Below, piece by piece: positions 53,864 to 63,087 of a stretch of DNA of 64,000 nucleotides (position 1 is the first letter of the stretch; every line of letters begins with the position of its first letter). Both the position numbers and the translations under genes were made by a program. Origin of the DNA: Bacillota bacterium. GTDB lineage: Bacteria; Bacillota; Clostridia; Lachnospirales; Lachnospiraceae. The notes under the pieces are model-generated. The model ran no database searches, was not told where the DNA came from, and saw only the letters and a list, made by a program, of their open reading frames with translations. Where the stretch lies: contig JAEWQV010000014.1 of the NCBI GenBank assembly GCA_023399055.1, positions 496,001 through 560,000 on the forward strand, written 5' to 3'.

Positions 53864-55611
53864 TGCGGATTAAATCTAACAAGAACAAAAGTAAGGATAC
53901 TTTTCAAAGAGTATTAAAATCCATCCTTCCTTATAAGGGATTCGTCCTAATCAGTATTCTATTTGCTGTAATCAGCGTAATGACACAATTATATATTCCT
54001 ATATTAACTGGCAAGGCAATTGATTATATCCTTGGTCCAGAACAGGTAGACTTTCATAATATTTATATTATTGTCGTCTGGATTGGGATTACTGTCGTTA
54101 TATCTGCCCTATCACAGTGGCTCCTAAGTCTCTGTAATAACCGTATAACCTTTTGTTTATCCAGAGATTTGAGAAATAAGATGATAGCAAAAGTTCAAGA
54201 CCTACCTCTCTCTTACCTGGATACTCGCCCCTCCGGAGATCTTATTAGTCGTATGATTTCTGACATTGATACGTTCACTGACGGTATTCTGATGCTATTT
54301 ACACAGTTGTTTACGGGTATTTTCACAATAGTAGGTATCATAGGTTTTATGCTTTCTATCAATCTTACTATTACTTTTGTGGTCGTACTTTTAACCCCAC
54401 TTAGTTTACTTATAGCAACTTTTATTGCGAAACGTAGTTATCAGCATTTTCAAAGCTTAAGCAAAGTTAGAGGTGAGCAAACTGCATATGTGAATGAAAT
54501 GATTGAGGGACAAAAGGTCGTTCAAGCCTTTGGCTATGAAGGAAGAAGTCAAGATAACTTTGATGAGATTAATACTAAGTTACAGAAGGTAACCCTAAAA
54601 GCAATCTTTTATAGTAGTATAACAAACCCTGCTACTCGCTTTGTAAATAATATGGTATTTGCTGGAGTTGGTCTTGTAGGTGCGTTGTTTGCTATTGCTG
54701 GAAGCATCTCTATCGGTCAATTAAGTATCTTTTTAAGTTATGCGAACCAATACACCAAACCTTTTAATGAGATATCCGGCGTTATAACAGAACTGCAAAA
54801 CGCACTTGCTTGTGCAACACGAGTTTTTGAACTGCTGGATGAGAAAAACCAGACACCTGAACCAATGAAAGCTGTAAATCTAATCAGTGATGGACATGTA
54901 GACATTGAACATGTGTCCTTTAGTTATCAACCAGATAGAGAACTAATTAAAGATTTCAATCTAAAGGTTGCTCCTGGGCAACGTATTGCCATAGTTGGTC
55001 CCACAGGATGTGGTAAAACGACTTTAATTAATCTATTAATGAGGTTTTACGACGTAGACCAAGGACAAATTCTAGTTGCAGGAAATGATATCAGAGAGGT
55101 AACTCGTGCCTCTTTAAGAAGAAGTTATGGTATGGTGTTACAAGAGACTTGGTTGAAAGCCGGAACAATAAAGGAGAATATTGCATATGGCTATCCCGAA
55201 GCTACAGAAGAAGAAATTTTAAGTGCTTCAAAATCCGCCTATGCGCATAATTTCATTAAACGACTGCCAGAGGGATATAATACCATAATCTCTGAAGATG
55301 GCGGAAATCTAAGTCAGGGCCAGAAACAACTACTCTGTATCGCTCGTGCAATGCTCCGTCTACCACCAATGCTGATTCTTGATGAAGCCACCAGTAGCAT
55401 TGATACCCGTACTGAAATGAAAATACAATCTGCTTTCTCTTATATGATGCAAGGCAGAACCAGCTTTATCGTTGCACATCGGCTATCAACCATTCGTGAA
55501 GCAGATATTATCCTCGTTATGAACAATGGACAAATCATTGAGCAAGGAAATCATGAAAGTTTACTCGCATACGGTGGCTTTTATACCAAATTATATAATA
55601 GTCAATTTTAA
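53863..55611 (+). CDS. Heterodimeric ABC exporter, catalytic subunit
   Basis: 582 residues: six membrane helices (about 25-325) then the nucleotide-binding domain. Walker A GPTGCGKTT, Walker B LILDEATSSID with catalytic Glu, and switch His in VAHRLSTI are intact; the signature is LSQGQ, not LSGGQ. With the first subunit this gives one consensus and one degenerate site, the usual asymmetry of heterodimeric multidrug or lipid exporters. Starts at the last base of the preceding gene's stop region. Confidence 0.92.
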   Translation: MRIKSNKNKSKDTFQRVLKSILPYKGFVLISILFAVISVMTQLYIPILTGKAIDYILGPEQVDFHNIYIIVVWIGITVVISALSQWLLSLCNNRITFCLSRDLRNKMIAKVQDLPLSYLDTRPSGDLISRMISDIDTFTDGILMLFTQLFTGIFTIVGIIGFMLSINLTITFVVVLLTPLSLLIATFIAKRSYQHFQSLSKVRGEQTAYVNEMIEGQKVVQAFGYEGRSQDNFDEINTKLQKVTLKAIFYSSITNPATRFVNNMVFAGVGLVGALFAIAGSISIGQLSIFLSYANQYTKPFNEISGVITELQNALACATRVFELLDEKNQTPEPMKAVNLISDGHVDIEHVSFSYQPDRELIKDFNLKVAPGQRIAIVGPTGCGKTTLINLLMRFYDVDQGQILVAGNDIREVTRASLRRSYGMVLQETWLKAGTIKENIAYGYPEATEEEILSASKSAYAHNFIKRLPEGYNTIISEDGGNLSQGQKQLLCIARAMLRLPPMLILDEATSSIDTRTEMKIQSAFSYMMQGRTSFIVAHRLSTIREADIILVMNNGQIIEQGNHESLLAYGGFYTKLYNSQF

Positions 55612-55660
55612 TCAATATTTATCCTATATTTATATATTGAATTCCAGTGGTTTTGGGTAA

Positions 55661-55945
55661 TGCTGGATACAAAGTATTGCTGTAATTATCGGCTTTGAAC
55701 TCGGATATCGCAAAATTGCACCTATATCAGAATACGCAAAGAAATACTACTGTAACTTCTTTGTTGTTGCTGTTTGGCTTGCAGCATATTTTCCTATTAG
55801 ACTATTATTGATTGCCGCAATGATGATGTACCCTCGTTCCTACTCTAGTTTTTCCTTTGAGATTATTGTGGTGTTGGTGTACTTGTTATTCTCATTTCTT
55901 GCTACGCAGTTAATTAAGAAAAAGATTAATATGTTAACAGTATAA
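55661..55945 (+). pseudogene. Decayed 3' end of a membrane protein gene
   Basis: After an in-frame TAA (55658-55660), 94 sense codons run to a stop at 55945 without a usable start codon near the beginning. The product is protein-like: SIAVIIGFELGYRKI, then two hydrophobic segments, FFVVAVWLAAYFPIRLLLIA and EIIVVLVYLLFSFLA, and a basic end. I do not recognise the family. It is best read as the C-terminal part of a gene whose 5' end was lost. The bidirectional hairpin begins at its stop codon. Confidence 0.55.
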
Positions 55946-55977
55946 AATGAGAGAAGTTTTAAACCTCTCTCATTTTA
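55943..55977. terminator. Terminator beyond the ABC exporter and gene remnant
   Basis: TAAAATGAGAGA and TCTCTCATTTTA are perfectly complementary (12 bp) around an 11-base loop. It could also end the GH12 gene from the other side. Confidence 0.8.
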
Positions 55978-56096
55978 TATAAAGTATTCTATTAAAAGAA
56001 TACTAACCTCAAGATATTATTTATGTCAACAAATAGCTGTAATTATGGGTCAATCATACTTACTACCATATAATAATGTTACCGCTCAAAAAATGT

Positions 56097-56822
56097 TTAG
56101 TTCTTAGTTACTGAATAACTGTTGGTAATGAAATCAAGACCTGCCGCTGAGGAGGTGATTTCATACCCAAATTGAACTGTATTCACTGTTTGGGTACCAC
56201 TAAACCAACCCTTAGTGTTAATCCACTTAAGTACTGCTAGAATATCAACCGTACCAGAGTTAGTATTACTTGTCCTAACAAAGGAATAAACAACATTAGA
56301 ACCGTTGCTGCCCTGATATACATTCCAGGTATGACCACCTACGGATTGATTTGTTAAAACCGGAACTGGATTACCAGCTGAATTCCAATTATAAGAGATA
56401 GGTTTAACCCCACCATTATAATTCATCCATAACATAATCTCATAGGTTGAACCATTGGTCCAAATATCGTATGCAGTTACATAGTCACCACTGCTTGGTC
56501 TAGTAACATTAAAGGTACTTTTCAAGGTGGAAATTGAGGATAGTGAAGTTGCAATTGATTTTGTTACATTTGGATAAGACTTAATACCATTTGTAGCAGG
56601 ATGTTGTGCCCATACACCCCAGTTACTGTAGCTATTTGCCCAGATTGACTGATAGCCTGCACCACTGCCCCAAATGTTGTTATAAAGTGTGTATCCTCCA
56701 TTTGTCCAGGTACCCCATTGGTCGGAAGAAGACCAAGTAGCTGCAAAAGCTGTGATAGAGATACTTAAAGCTAAAAATATACTTAGCATTAAGGATAATA
56801 AAACTTTGATTTTCCTTTTCAT
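56097..56822 (-). CDS. Secreted glycoside hydrolase family 12 enzyme (endoglucanase/xyloglucanase)
   Basis: 241 residues. A signal peptide of about 27 residues ends TAFA. The mature single domain has GH12 elements: NNIWGSGAGYQSIW, the nucleophile region YEIMLWMNY (Glu128) and the acid/base region QFGYEI (Glu221). Family members cut beta-1,4-glucan or xyloglucan with retention. There is no carbohydrate-binding module or dockerin. Start set by AGGGGAG upstream; the longest frame adds 14 residues. It stands alone, with a small palindrome GACAA-C-TTGTC at 56888-56898 upstream. Confidence 0.85.
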   Translation of the reverse strand: MKRKIKVLLSLMLSIFLALSISITAFAATWSSSDQWGTWTNGGYTLYNNIWGSGAGYQSIWANSYSNWGVWAQHPATNGIKSYPNVTKSIATSLSSISTLKSTFNVTRPSSGDYVTAYDIWTNGSTYEIMLWMNYNGGVKPISYNWNSAGNPVPVLTNQSVGGHTWNVYQGSNGSNVVYSFVRTSNTNSGTVDILAVLKWINTKGWFSGTQTVNTVQFGYEITSSAAGLDFITNSYSVTKN

Positions 56823-57025
56823 AATTGAATCTCCCCTTATTTGTTTTAATAAGAGCTGGTACACATTATTATATACTATATGTATATGACAACTTGTCCA
56901 ATTTATTCCAATTATTTCTTTTGTACCTGTATATTTTTAACAATTATTTTGTAATACTTTATTGCACAGTTAAATATTTAAGTTAATACAATCGTCTATT
57001 ATATTTACGCATAAGGTACTTGTAA

Positions 57026-57733
57026 CTAACATCTAACATATTTTCGTTTAAAGCCCAACTTACCTTTGTCCTCCATTTTCTGTATCTCTTCTGCTGCAAC
57101 AGCAACACTTACTTTATTATCCCCCCGGAATACCTCAACCGTTCCAATCGCATTCGCAACTTTGACTGCTTTTTCATGCAAAGGAATATAGGATACCCCT
57201 ACGGTTGTTACGAAGTTATTCATAGCATATCTAGCTCTGTTGGGGCTGTTATGAATCGTCTTCTCTACCACATCAAGCATATAACTCAACTTATCCTTAT
57301 CAAACTCTGCATCCTTACGATTACCTAACAACCAGCAATAACAGCTATATCCAGCAGACATATATAGTTCTTTGCCTGAGGCAATCCACTTGTCAGATAC
57401 CTGCTGTGCAATATCACTTTCTGCAAGGGTAACTGCAACAATAAAATCGGAAATCATATGAAAATATGCAGTTTCCATCCATCTGTCAAAATCCTTTTCT
57501 GTCATGATTTTAGGATCAGCAATCATTCCTGCAAAATACATGGCATCAAAATTTCCGGTTACATAAAGCTCTTCTGCCAACGCCTGATTTAGCTTAACCT
57601 TTTTAAAGATAGGTTTCATCGCACCAGTGGCTACACCAAATAATGGTTCGTGTGCTCCCTGTGACATATATATTTTTTTCGTTCTTTCTGAACTCAATGC
57701 CTCAAGTTCTTGTAAAATCTCTTGAACGTCCAT
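57026..57733 (-). CDS. AlkD-like DNA alkylation repair protein
   Basis: 235 residues, all-helical (HEAT-like) PF08713 type. FGVATGAMKPIFKKVK resembles the N-terminal family region. The aromatic and Asp residues that line the AlkD alkyl-base pocket could not be mapped with confidence, and several relatives are not glycosylases, so the base-excision activity is inferred. GGAGG is 5 bases before the chosen ATG. Confidence 0.7.
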   Translation of the reverse strand: MDVQEILQELEALSSERTKKIYMSQGAHEPLFGVATGAMKPIFKKVKLNQALAEELYVTGNFDAMYFAGMIADPKIMTEKDFDRWMETAYFHMISDFIVAVTLAESDIAQQVSDKWIASGKELYMSAGYSCYCWLLGNRKDAEFDKDKLSYMLDVVEKTIHNSPNRARYAMNNFVTTVGVSYIPLHEKAVKVANAIGTVEVFRGDNKVSVAVAAEEIQKMEDKGKLGFKRKYVRC

Positions 57734-57835
57734 AAAATCCTCCTTACCATTCACTAAGTATAATTAATTTTTATATGAATTTATAAAAAATTAAAATTAA
57801 AATAAAGTCAGTCTAAACCATCTTAATATCTTTCG

Positions 57836-58567
57836 TTACCTTTTCGTAGCAGATATAATCAACATCATAGGACGACGCATTTCATCAATCATTCCTGGGC
57901 TATCAAGCATATTCTCCAAGGGCTTAGGTTCAATAATATGATTTATTGCAAACCCATTTGAAAGTAAAGTGTTAAAATATGTGGTCAGAGTTCTATGGTA
58001 TTTAACAACCTTCTCACCTAGAAACACGGTATCTCTTTTTCCTTCATAATAATAATTATCCACTGGGAAATGTTGAATTTCACCTTCTGTATTATAAATC
58101 CAATTCTGGGAACCTTCAGAAGTAAAGATGGGATGTTCCACAGTAAAAATTAGTGTTCCCTCTGGTGTTAACATCATATGCAATTTCTTTATTAAAGCAT
58201 CATAGCCTTCGACGTAATGAAATGCTAAGGAACTTAATATAACATCAAAGCTCTTCTCTGCAAAATCAATATCTTCAATGGCACAATTTCTATATTCCAC
58301 TTCTGGAAAAGGCGTCTTCTGTTTCGCTACTTCAAGCATTTTGTTCGATATATCTATACCTACTACTGATGCTGCACCATTTTCCATGGCATAGATACAA
58401 TGCCACCCGTAACCACAACCAAGATCAAGAACTCGCTTTCCTTTAAAATCCGGCAGCAGGCTTTGAAAATACTGCCATTCCCCGGCACCAGATAGCCCCT
58501 TTTGGGAACGAGTCATCTGTCCATATTTTTCAAAAAAGGTATCATTATCATAAATGTTCTCTTTCAT
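57836..58567 (-). CDS. Class I SAM-dependent methyltransferase
   Basis: 243 residues. Motif I is VLDLGCGYGWH, the acidic ribose-binding loop follows at VVGIDIS, and motif IV is LSSLAFHYV. The C-terminal region ends MRRPMMLIISATKR, typical of small-molecule methyltransferases. The substrate is unknown. AAAGGAGAG precedes the ATG. It lies 102 bp ahead of the AlkD-like gene in the same direction. Confidence 0.85.
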   Translation of the reverse strand: MKENIYDNDTFFEKYGQMTRSQKGLSGAGEWQYFQSLLPDFKGKRVLDLGCGYGWHCIYAMENGAASVVGIDISNKMLEVAKQKTPFPEVEYRNCAIEDIDFAEKSFDVILSSLAFHYVEGYDALIKKLHMMLTPEGTLIFTVEHPIFTSEGSQNWIYNTEGEIQHFPVDNYYYEGKRDTVFLGEKVVKYHRTLTTYFNTLLSNGFAINHIIEPKPLENMLDSPGMIDEMRRPMMLIISATKR

Positions 58568-58647
58568 CTATACTCTCCTTTTTTATTATCTCTTATCAGT
58601 TAAGCATAACAGATAAAGTCTATTAAAAACTATCGAATTGAACTACT

Positions 58648-58746
58648 TTATTCATTGTACTCGTTTAAAACAATACCTTCAATATAATTAACAAAGCGTC
58701 TAAGTTCTTTCTCCTGTGCTAGCTTAATATCCCCTGATTCATACAT
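58648..58746 (-). pseudogene. Short gene remnant upstream of the methyltransferase gene
   Basis: A 32-residue frame (MYESGDIKLAQEKEL at its start, LNEYNE at its end) directly after an in-frame TAA. It has the helical charge pattern of a real protein C-terminus, but is too short to be a domain. The surrounding 386-bp gap otherwise holds only the promoter of the Fe-S protein gene. Family not recognised. Confidence 0.3.
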
Positions 58747-58879
58747 TCCTTAAATTAATTATATAAAACTGCAAACGAATGTCCATGTCTTTATTAAAAA
58801 AGTTTTATTAAGCCATGGTAAAGCAGTATAACTACATATATTTTTTAACGTATATTTTTTTACTTTGTAATAATATACC

Positions 58880-58908
58880 TTGACACGTCTATATCTTGTT
58901 GATATAGT
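58880..58908 (+). promoter_or_regulatory. Strong promoter with an embedded inverted repeat
   Basis: TTGACA (58880-58885), 17-base spacer, TATAGT (58903-58908). A perfect 7-5-7 repeat, CTATATC-TTGTT-GATATAG (58889-58907), fills the spacer and -10, so a repressor bound here would block the promoter. It drives the NapH-like gene 45 bp downstream. Confidence 0.7.
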
Positions 58909-58953
58909 TGTGCTATACAAATGTCAAACATACGAACAGAAAGGATTTTCTAA

Positions 58954-59679
58954 ATGAAGCGACAACAATTTCGTAAAGCTTTCATATTTATCTCATTTCT
59001 AATTTTTCCGGTTACTCTATTTTACTTATCACCATATTTGATTATTCTAGGTGGTATTACAGGCATAATTACAGGAAGTTTTCTGATTTTTGCAACACAA
59101 TTTATATTCTCCCTATTCTTTGGCCGTGCCTTCTGTAGTTGGCTATGTCCAGCTGGAGGATTACAGGACTGTTGCACCTCTGTTACAAATAAGCGTTTAA
59201 AAAACAATCATGTTAATTGGATCAAATATATCATTTGGGTACTATGGATACTTGGTATAATATTTGCATTTATTTCAGCTGGTGGTATCCATTCTGTAGA
59301 TTTCTTTTATATGACTGATCATGGAATTTCAGCCGCTAGTCTAGTTGGAATGATTACTTATCTTGGTATCATCGGATTGATTACAGTATTAGCACTAACA
59401 CTTGGAAGACGAGGTATGTGTCATTCCATCTGTTGGATGGCACCTTTCATGGTACTAGGTACAAAACTTGGCAACTTACTTAGAATTCCCTCTTTACATT
59501 TAAAGCTTATCCCCTCTAATTGCGTTAATTGTGGACTCTGTACTAAGAAATGTCCTATGAGTCTTGAAGTACATACCATGGTAACTAAAGGCAATATGAA
59601 ACATAGTGAATGCATTCTATGTGGAGAATGTGCGGATGGTTGTTCAAAGAGAGCAATCATCTTAACCTTTAATAAGTAA
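58954..59679 (+). CDS. NapH/YccM-like membrane protein with 4Fe-4S clusters
   Basis: 241 residues. About four membrane helices (15-32, 36-55, 85-108 and 120-150) carry the family cysteines CSWLCPAGGLQ and the later CHSICWMAPF. The C-terminus has two 4Fe-4S motifs, CVNCGLCTKKCP and CILCGECADGC. Such proteins shuttle electrons between quinones and Fe-S partners. No nitrate or nitrous-oxide reductase gene is nearby, so the partner is unknown. AAAGGATTTT precedes the ATG. Confidence 0.85.
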   Translation: MKRQQFRKAFIFISFLIFPVTLFYLSPYLIILGGITGIITGSFLIFATQFIFSLFFGRAFCSWLCPAGGLQDCCTSVTNKRLKNNHVNWIKYIIWVLWILGIIFAFISAGGIHSVDFFYMTDHGISAASLVGMITYLGIIGLITVLALTLGRRGMCHSICWMAPFMVLGTKLGNLLRIPSLHLKLIPSNCVNCGLCTKKCPMSLEVHTMVTKGNMKHSECILCGECADGCSKRAIILTFNK

Positions 59680-59698
59680 TAAGTTATATCTACCTGAA

Positions 59699-59745
59699 GA
59701 CAAAGAAAGTGGAGGCTCTTGATCTTATCCTCCACTTTCTTTGTC
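59699..59745. terminator. Bidirectional terminator with perfect 17-bp stem
   Basis: Arms 59699-59715 and 59729-59745 are perfectly complementary around a 13-base loop. It lies between the Fe-S protein gene and the convergent lipoprotein gene. Confidence 0.9.
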
Positions 59746-59780
59746 AATTAATCCATCCAATTAGATCCTGTAAAACTCCC

Positions 59781-60353
59781 TTATTGAGATACAGTTTCTT
59801 TCCCGCGCTCCGCTAATACCTTCAGCGAACTAAGCACTAGATGAATATACGTTTGTCCATTTTCCTCATATTCTTCCAACACACCAATAACTTCAACCCA
59901 ATCATTATCTTTTGGATATTCGTTCTCCCATACTACCTCAAATCCAGCATTCGCATCGACACCACAACATCCAGGGCCATACCGGATTACAGAATAATAG
60001 GTATTCCCTGATACCGGATCTTCAAATACACTGAAAATCCCTTCGTACTTTATGGTTTTTCCTAGATAATCCTCTGTGTTAAAATATATATCATTGGTTT
60101 GCGCAATAAATAACTTTTCCTTTATTTCTATCACATCACCCTTGGGTAATGATTCTATAGGTTCTAATGGTTCTAGTACGAGGATGTCATCTTCTGTTTC
60201 TTCAATCTCTGGTGAAGCCGTACTATTATTTTCAGGTATGCTTGTAATAGAAGTGTCTTTATTATCTGACGATAATTTTACATCAGGCTTATTACTCTCA
60301 CATCCCGTTAAAAACAGGAGACAAACTAGCAATAATAATTGTACCTTCTTCAT
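59781..60353 (-). CDS. Lipoprotein with DUF1980-like (YcgQ-type) CC motif
   Basis: 190 residues. The signal peptide ends LTGC, so it is lipid-anchored outside. A polar Ser/Thr/Glu-rich tether (about 20-70) leads to a domain of about 110 residues with YGPGCCGVDANAGFEV. That double-cysteine segment resembles the C-terminal domain of YcgQ/DUF1980 proteins, which B. subtilis induces under zinc limitation. It overlaps the zinc permease gene by 4 bases, so a metal-handling role at the cell surface is likely. The family link is by eye. Confidence 0.6.
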   Translation of the reverse strand: MKKVQLLLLVCLLFLTGCESNKPDVKLSSDNKDTSITSIPENNSTASPEIEETEDDILVLEPLEPIESLPKGDVIEIKEKLFIAQTNDIYFNTEDYLGKTIKYEGIFSVFEDPVSGNTYYSVIRYGPGCCGVDANAGFEVVWENEYPKDNDWVEVIGVLEEYEENGQTYIHLVLSSLKVLAERGKETVSQ

Positions 60354-61177
60354 CGTTTCACCCTACCCTTCATTATACTCATTCCCCAGAACAAAAAGAA
60401 ACCAACGATATTAATAATTACAACACTGGCTCCGGTTGGAGTTGCATACAAATAGGACCCAACCACACCAATAAAAAAGCATAATACAGAAACCAGTGCG
60501 GAACATATTGTCACGCTTTTAAAGGTTTTACATACTCGCATAGAGGTTAGTGCCGGAAAGATAATTAAACTGGAAATTAAAAGTGCACCCATCATTCTCA
60601 TACCCAGCACAATAGTAATCGCAGTTAAGAAAGCAATTAACATATTGTAGATATTCGTTTTCACGCCCGTAGCTCTAGCAAAATTCTCATCAAAGGTAAC
60701 CGCAAAGATTTTGTTGTAGAATAGTAAAAATAAAATAAGTACTACAATTGCCAGCACAATGCTAAGTGCAACGTCATCTTTACTCATTGCCAAAATACTA
60801 CCAAACATATAATTACATACATCTGTATTCATCCCTGTTGTTAGAGATATTACCACTACACCTATCGCTAAGGAGCTTGTTGATATTAAAGCAATTGCCG
60901 CATCTCCTTTTATTTTACTATTCTCACTTAATCTTAGTAAAAAGAAGGCTGCCAGCACCACAATCGGAATTGATATACTTAAAGGTGCCGCATTCATTGC
61001 CGTTGCAATTGCCAATGTACCAAACCCTACATGGGATAGCCCGTCTCCAATCATGGAGTAGCGTTTTAATACCAAACTTACACCCAGAAGTGCTGCACAT
61101 AAGGAAACCAATAAACCAACGATCACTGCACGGACTAGAAAAGTGTAGGAAAACATTTCAATTAATGTACTAATCAT
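60350..61177 (-). CDS. znuB: Zinc/manganese-type ABC permease, ZnuB-like
   Basis: 275 residues with eight or nine membrane helices and the family elements SMIGDGLSHVGFGTLA and RMMGALLISSLIIFPALTSM (shown in part). The start is taken at MISTLIEMF, where AGGTTATAAAA gives a weak site; ATG seven codons earlier is the alternative. It is the membrane channel for the ZnuA/ZnuC partners just upstream, and is coupled to the lipoprotein gene by ATGA. Confidence 0.88.
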   Translation of the reverse strand: MISTLIEMFSYTFLVRAVIVGLLVSLCAALLGVSLVLKRYSMIGDGLSHVGFGTLAIATAMNAAPLSISIPIVVLAAFFLLRLSENSKIKGDAAIALISTSSLAIGVVVISLTTGMNTDVCNYMFGSILAMSKDDVALSIVLAIVVLILFLLFYNKIFAVTFDENFARATGVKTNIYNMLIAFLTAITIVLGMRMMGALLISSLIIFPALTSMRVCKTFKSVTICSALVSVLCFFIGVVGSYLYATPTGASVVIINIVGFFLFWGMSIMKGRVKR

Positions 61178-61277
61178 TTTTATAACCTTTCCTCTCATTT
61201 ACCTGTAAACACAATTACAGATAAGTTTTATATTGCCGATTTTAGGCATTCATTTCATTAAGAATTCCATTTTCACT

Positions 61278-61976
61278 TTAATTACCTAAGAAACTCATTG
61301 ATACATTGGATTGCATATAATCCTCGGTTTTCCCAAAGAAGACCTGTGAAGTTTTCAGATGAAGAATATGACTGGCGTATTTTAATGCGCTTTGGATGTC
61401 ATGTGAAACCATAATAATTGTAATTCCTGTTTCATGATTAATCTTATTAATTAAACGATAAAGTTCCTGTGTCACTACAGGATCAAGGCCTGCTACCGGT
61501 TCATCCAGTAGCAGTACCTTATTGGCACTGCATAGCGCTCTAGCCAATAACACCCTTTGTTGTTGGCCTCCAGATAGTTCACGATAACACTTATGTCTTA
61601 AATCTTCGATACCAAGTCTCTTTATATTTTCCTCTGCTATTTCCATGTCCTTTTTTGAGTAAAAAGGTCTGATACCACGCTCACTAAGACGACCAGATAG
61701 CACAACTTCATATGCACTTGCAGGAAAATCCTTCTGTGCAGCGGTTTGCTGTGGTAGATATCCAACTTGATTCGCTTTTAGACCTTCACCCATCAAAACA
61801 CTTCCACTTTGGGGCGATTTCAATCGTAAAAGCCCTTTGATTAGAGTGCTTTTGCCTGAACCATTTTCACCGATAATACATAAATAATCTCCACTGTGAA
61901 CTTCAAACTCAAGACCACTCACAGCTATATTTCCTTCATACGAGAAGGAAGCGTTTTGACAAGTGATTAAAGCCAT
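61278..61976 (-). CDS. znuC: Zinc ABC transporter ATPase, ZnuC-like
   Basis: 232 residues. Walker A GENGSGKST, signature LSGGQQQRVLLARA, Walker B VLLLDEPVAGLD and H-loop VSHDIQSAL are intact. The wording around Walker B (DEPVAGLDP) is common in metal importers. One base separates it from the znuA stop; a 100-bp gap precedes znuB, with no clear hairpin. Confidence 0.9.
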   Translation of the reverse strand: MALITCQNASFSYEGNIAVSGLEFEVHSGDYLCIIGENGSGKSTLIKGLLRLKSPQSGSVLMGEGLKANQVGYLPQQTAAQKDFPASAYEVVLSGRLSERGIRPFYSKKDMEIAEENIKRLGIEDLRHKCYRELSGGQQQRVLLARALCSANKVLLLDEPVAGLDPVVTQELYRLINKINHETGITIIMVSHDIQSALKYASHILHLKTSQVFFGKTEDYMQSNVSMSFLGN

Positions 61977-61977
61977 A

Positions 61978-63042
61978 TTATTTTAAAGCCTCCTTTAGGT
62001 TTTCTACATTCTTATACATTAAATCCAGATAAGTCACACCGCTTTCAAACTCTGCTTTTGATACATTATGGCAAGCATGCAGCAGTAATACTTTAGCGTC
62101 TGTAGCTTCACTTATGGTATTAGCCATCTTCTGATTGGATAGTTCTACATGAAATACAACAGGGATGTGCTCTTCTTTTATTTTGTCTATCAGGAAAGCT
62201 ACTGTCGCTGCACTTGCCTCTGTTTCAGTTGAACATCCTGGAAAAGCAGCAAAATAACTAAGACCATAAGCATCAGCAAAATAACGGAAGGGGAAGCGGT
62301 CTCCAAATACAATTGTTTTGCGCGCTGACTCATCAACCACCGTTTGAAATGCCTGATCTAGTTCATCCAGTTTATCAAGATATTCCGCCGTATTTTTCTT
62401 GTAGATTTCCTTATTGACTTCATCAATCTCACATAAAACATCTGAAATCTTCTGTACGATTAACTTAGCATTTTTTGGCGAAGTCCACACATGTTCGTCA
62501 TATTCGTGTTCCACGTCCGCAGGTTCTTCGTCTGCATGCTCTTCGTCCGCGTGTTCCTCATGCTCGTCTTCCTCAAGCTCGTTACCTTCATGTTCATCTC
62601 CTTCATGTTCTTCATCTAAGCTTATTTCCTCGTGGTCATGGTCATGTTCTTCTTCCATACCTTCAACGATTTCTTCCTCTACAACGTCTACACAATCAAT
62701 TAATGTTATAATTTTCATTTTACTGGTATCCATTGATTCCAACACTTCGTTAACCCATGCATCGGATTCTCCACCCACATAGATAAACACATCACTATTT
62801 TGAATTTTAATAATATCCTGTGGAGTCGGTTCAAAAGAATGGCTTTCAGAAGCAGGAGGTAAAAGCATGGTCAAATACGCCTTATCTCCTGCAACTTCTC
62901 TAACAAAATCATAGGGTGCAAAGATTGTAGAAACAACGCTTACCTTGTCATCAGATGTGGATACCTTTTTTACACTACTGCATCCATTTAAAAGAAATAC
63001 CAAAAGACACATGCTTAGCATGGTTATCATTAATTTTTTCAT
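61978..63042 (-). CDS. znuA: Zinc-binding lipoprotein ZnuA/AdcA-like, with His/Glu-rich loop
   Basis: 354 residues. The lipobox NGC follows the signal peptide. The ZnuA/TroA fold has SHSFEPTPQD (first His ligand), then a strongly acidic loop of about 60 residues with many His (DHDHEE, EHEEHADEEHADEE), a feature of zinc but not manganese binding proteins. EHVWTSPKNAK and HVELSN give the other ligand regions, with FPGCSTETEASAA near the final Asp/Glu ligand. GGAGATTAAAT precedes the ATG. Confidence 0.93.
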   Translation of the reverse strand: MKKLMITMLSMCLLVFLLNGCSSVKKVSTSDDKVSVVSTIFAPYDFVREVAGDKAYLTMLLPPASESHSFEPTPQDIIKIQNSDVFIYVGGESDAWVNEVLESMDTSKMKIITLIDCVDVVEEEIVEGMEEEHDHDHEEISLDEEHEGDEHEGNELEEDEHEEHADEEHADEEPADVEHEYDEHVWTSPKNAKLIVQKISDVLCEIDEVNKEIYKKNTAEYLDKLDELDQAFQTVVDESARKTIVFGDRFPFRYFADAYGLSYFAAFPGCSTETEASAATVAFLIDKIKEEHIPVVFHVELSNQKMANTISEATDAKVLLLHACHNVSKAEFESGVTYLDLMYKNVENLKEALK

Positions 63043-63087
63043 ATTTAATCTCCATTATGGCGATATGCACCATCTCTAAAATGTAAA

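Noticed and set aside
62414..62782. Ser/Cys-rich open frame on the plus strand
   Set aside because: It is the antisense of the His/Glu-rich loop of znuA; the repetitive composition keeps the frame open by chance.
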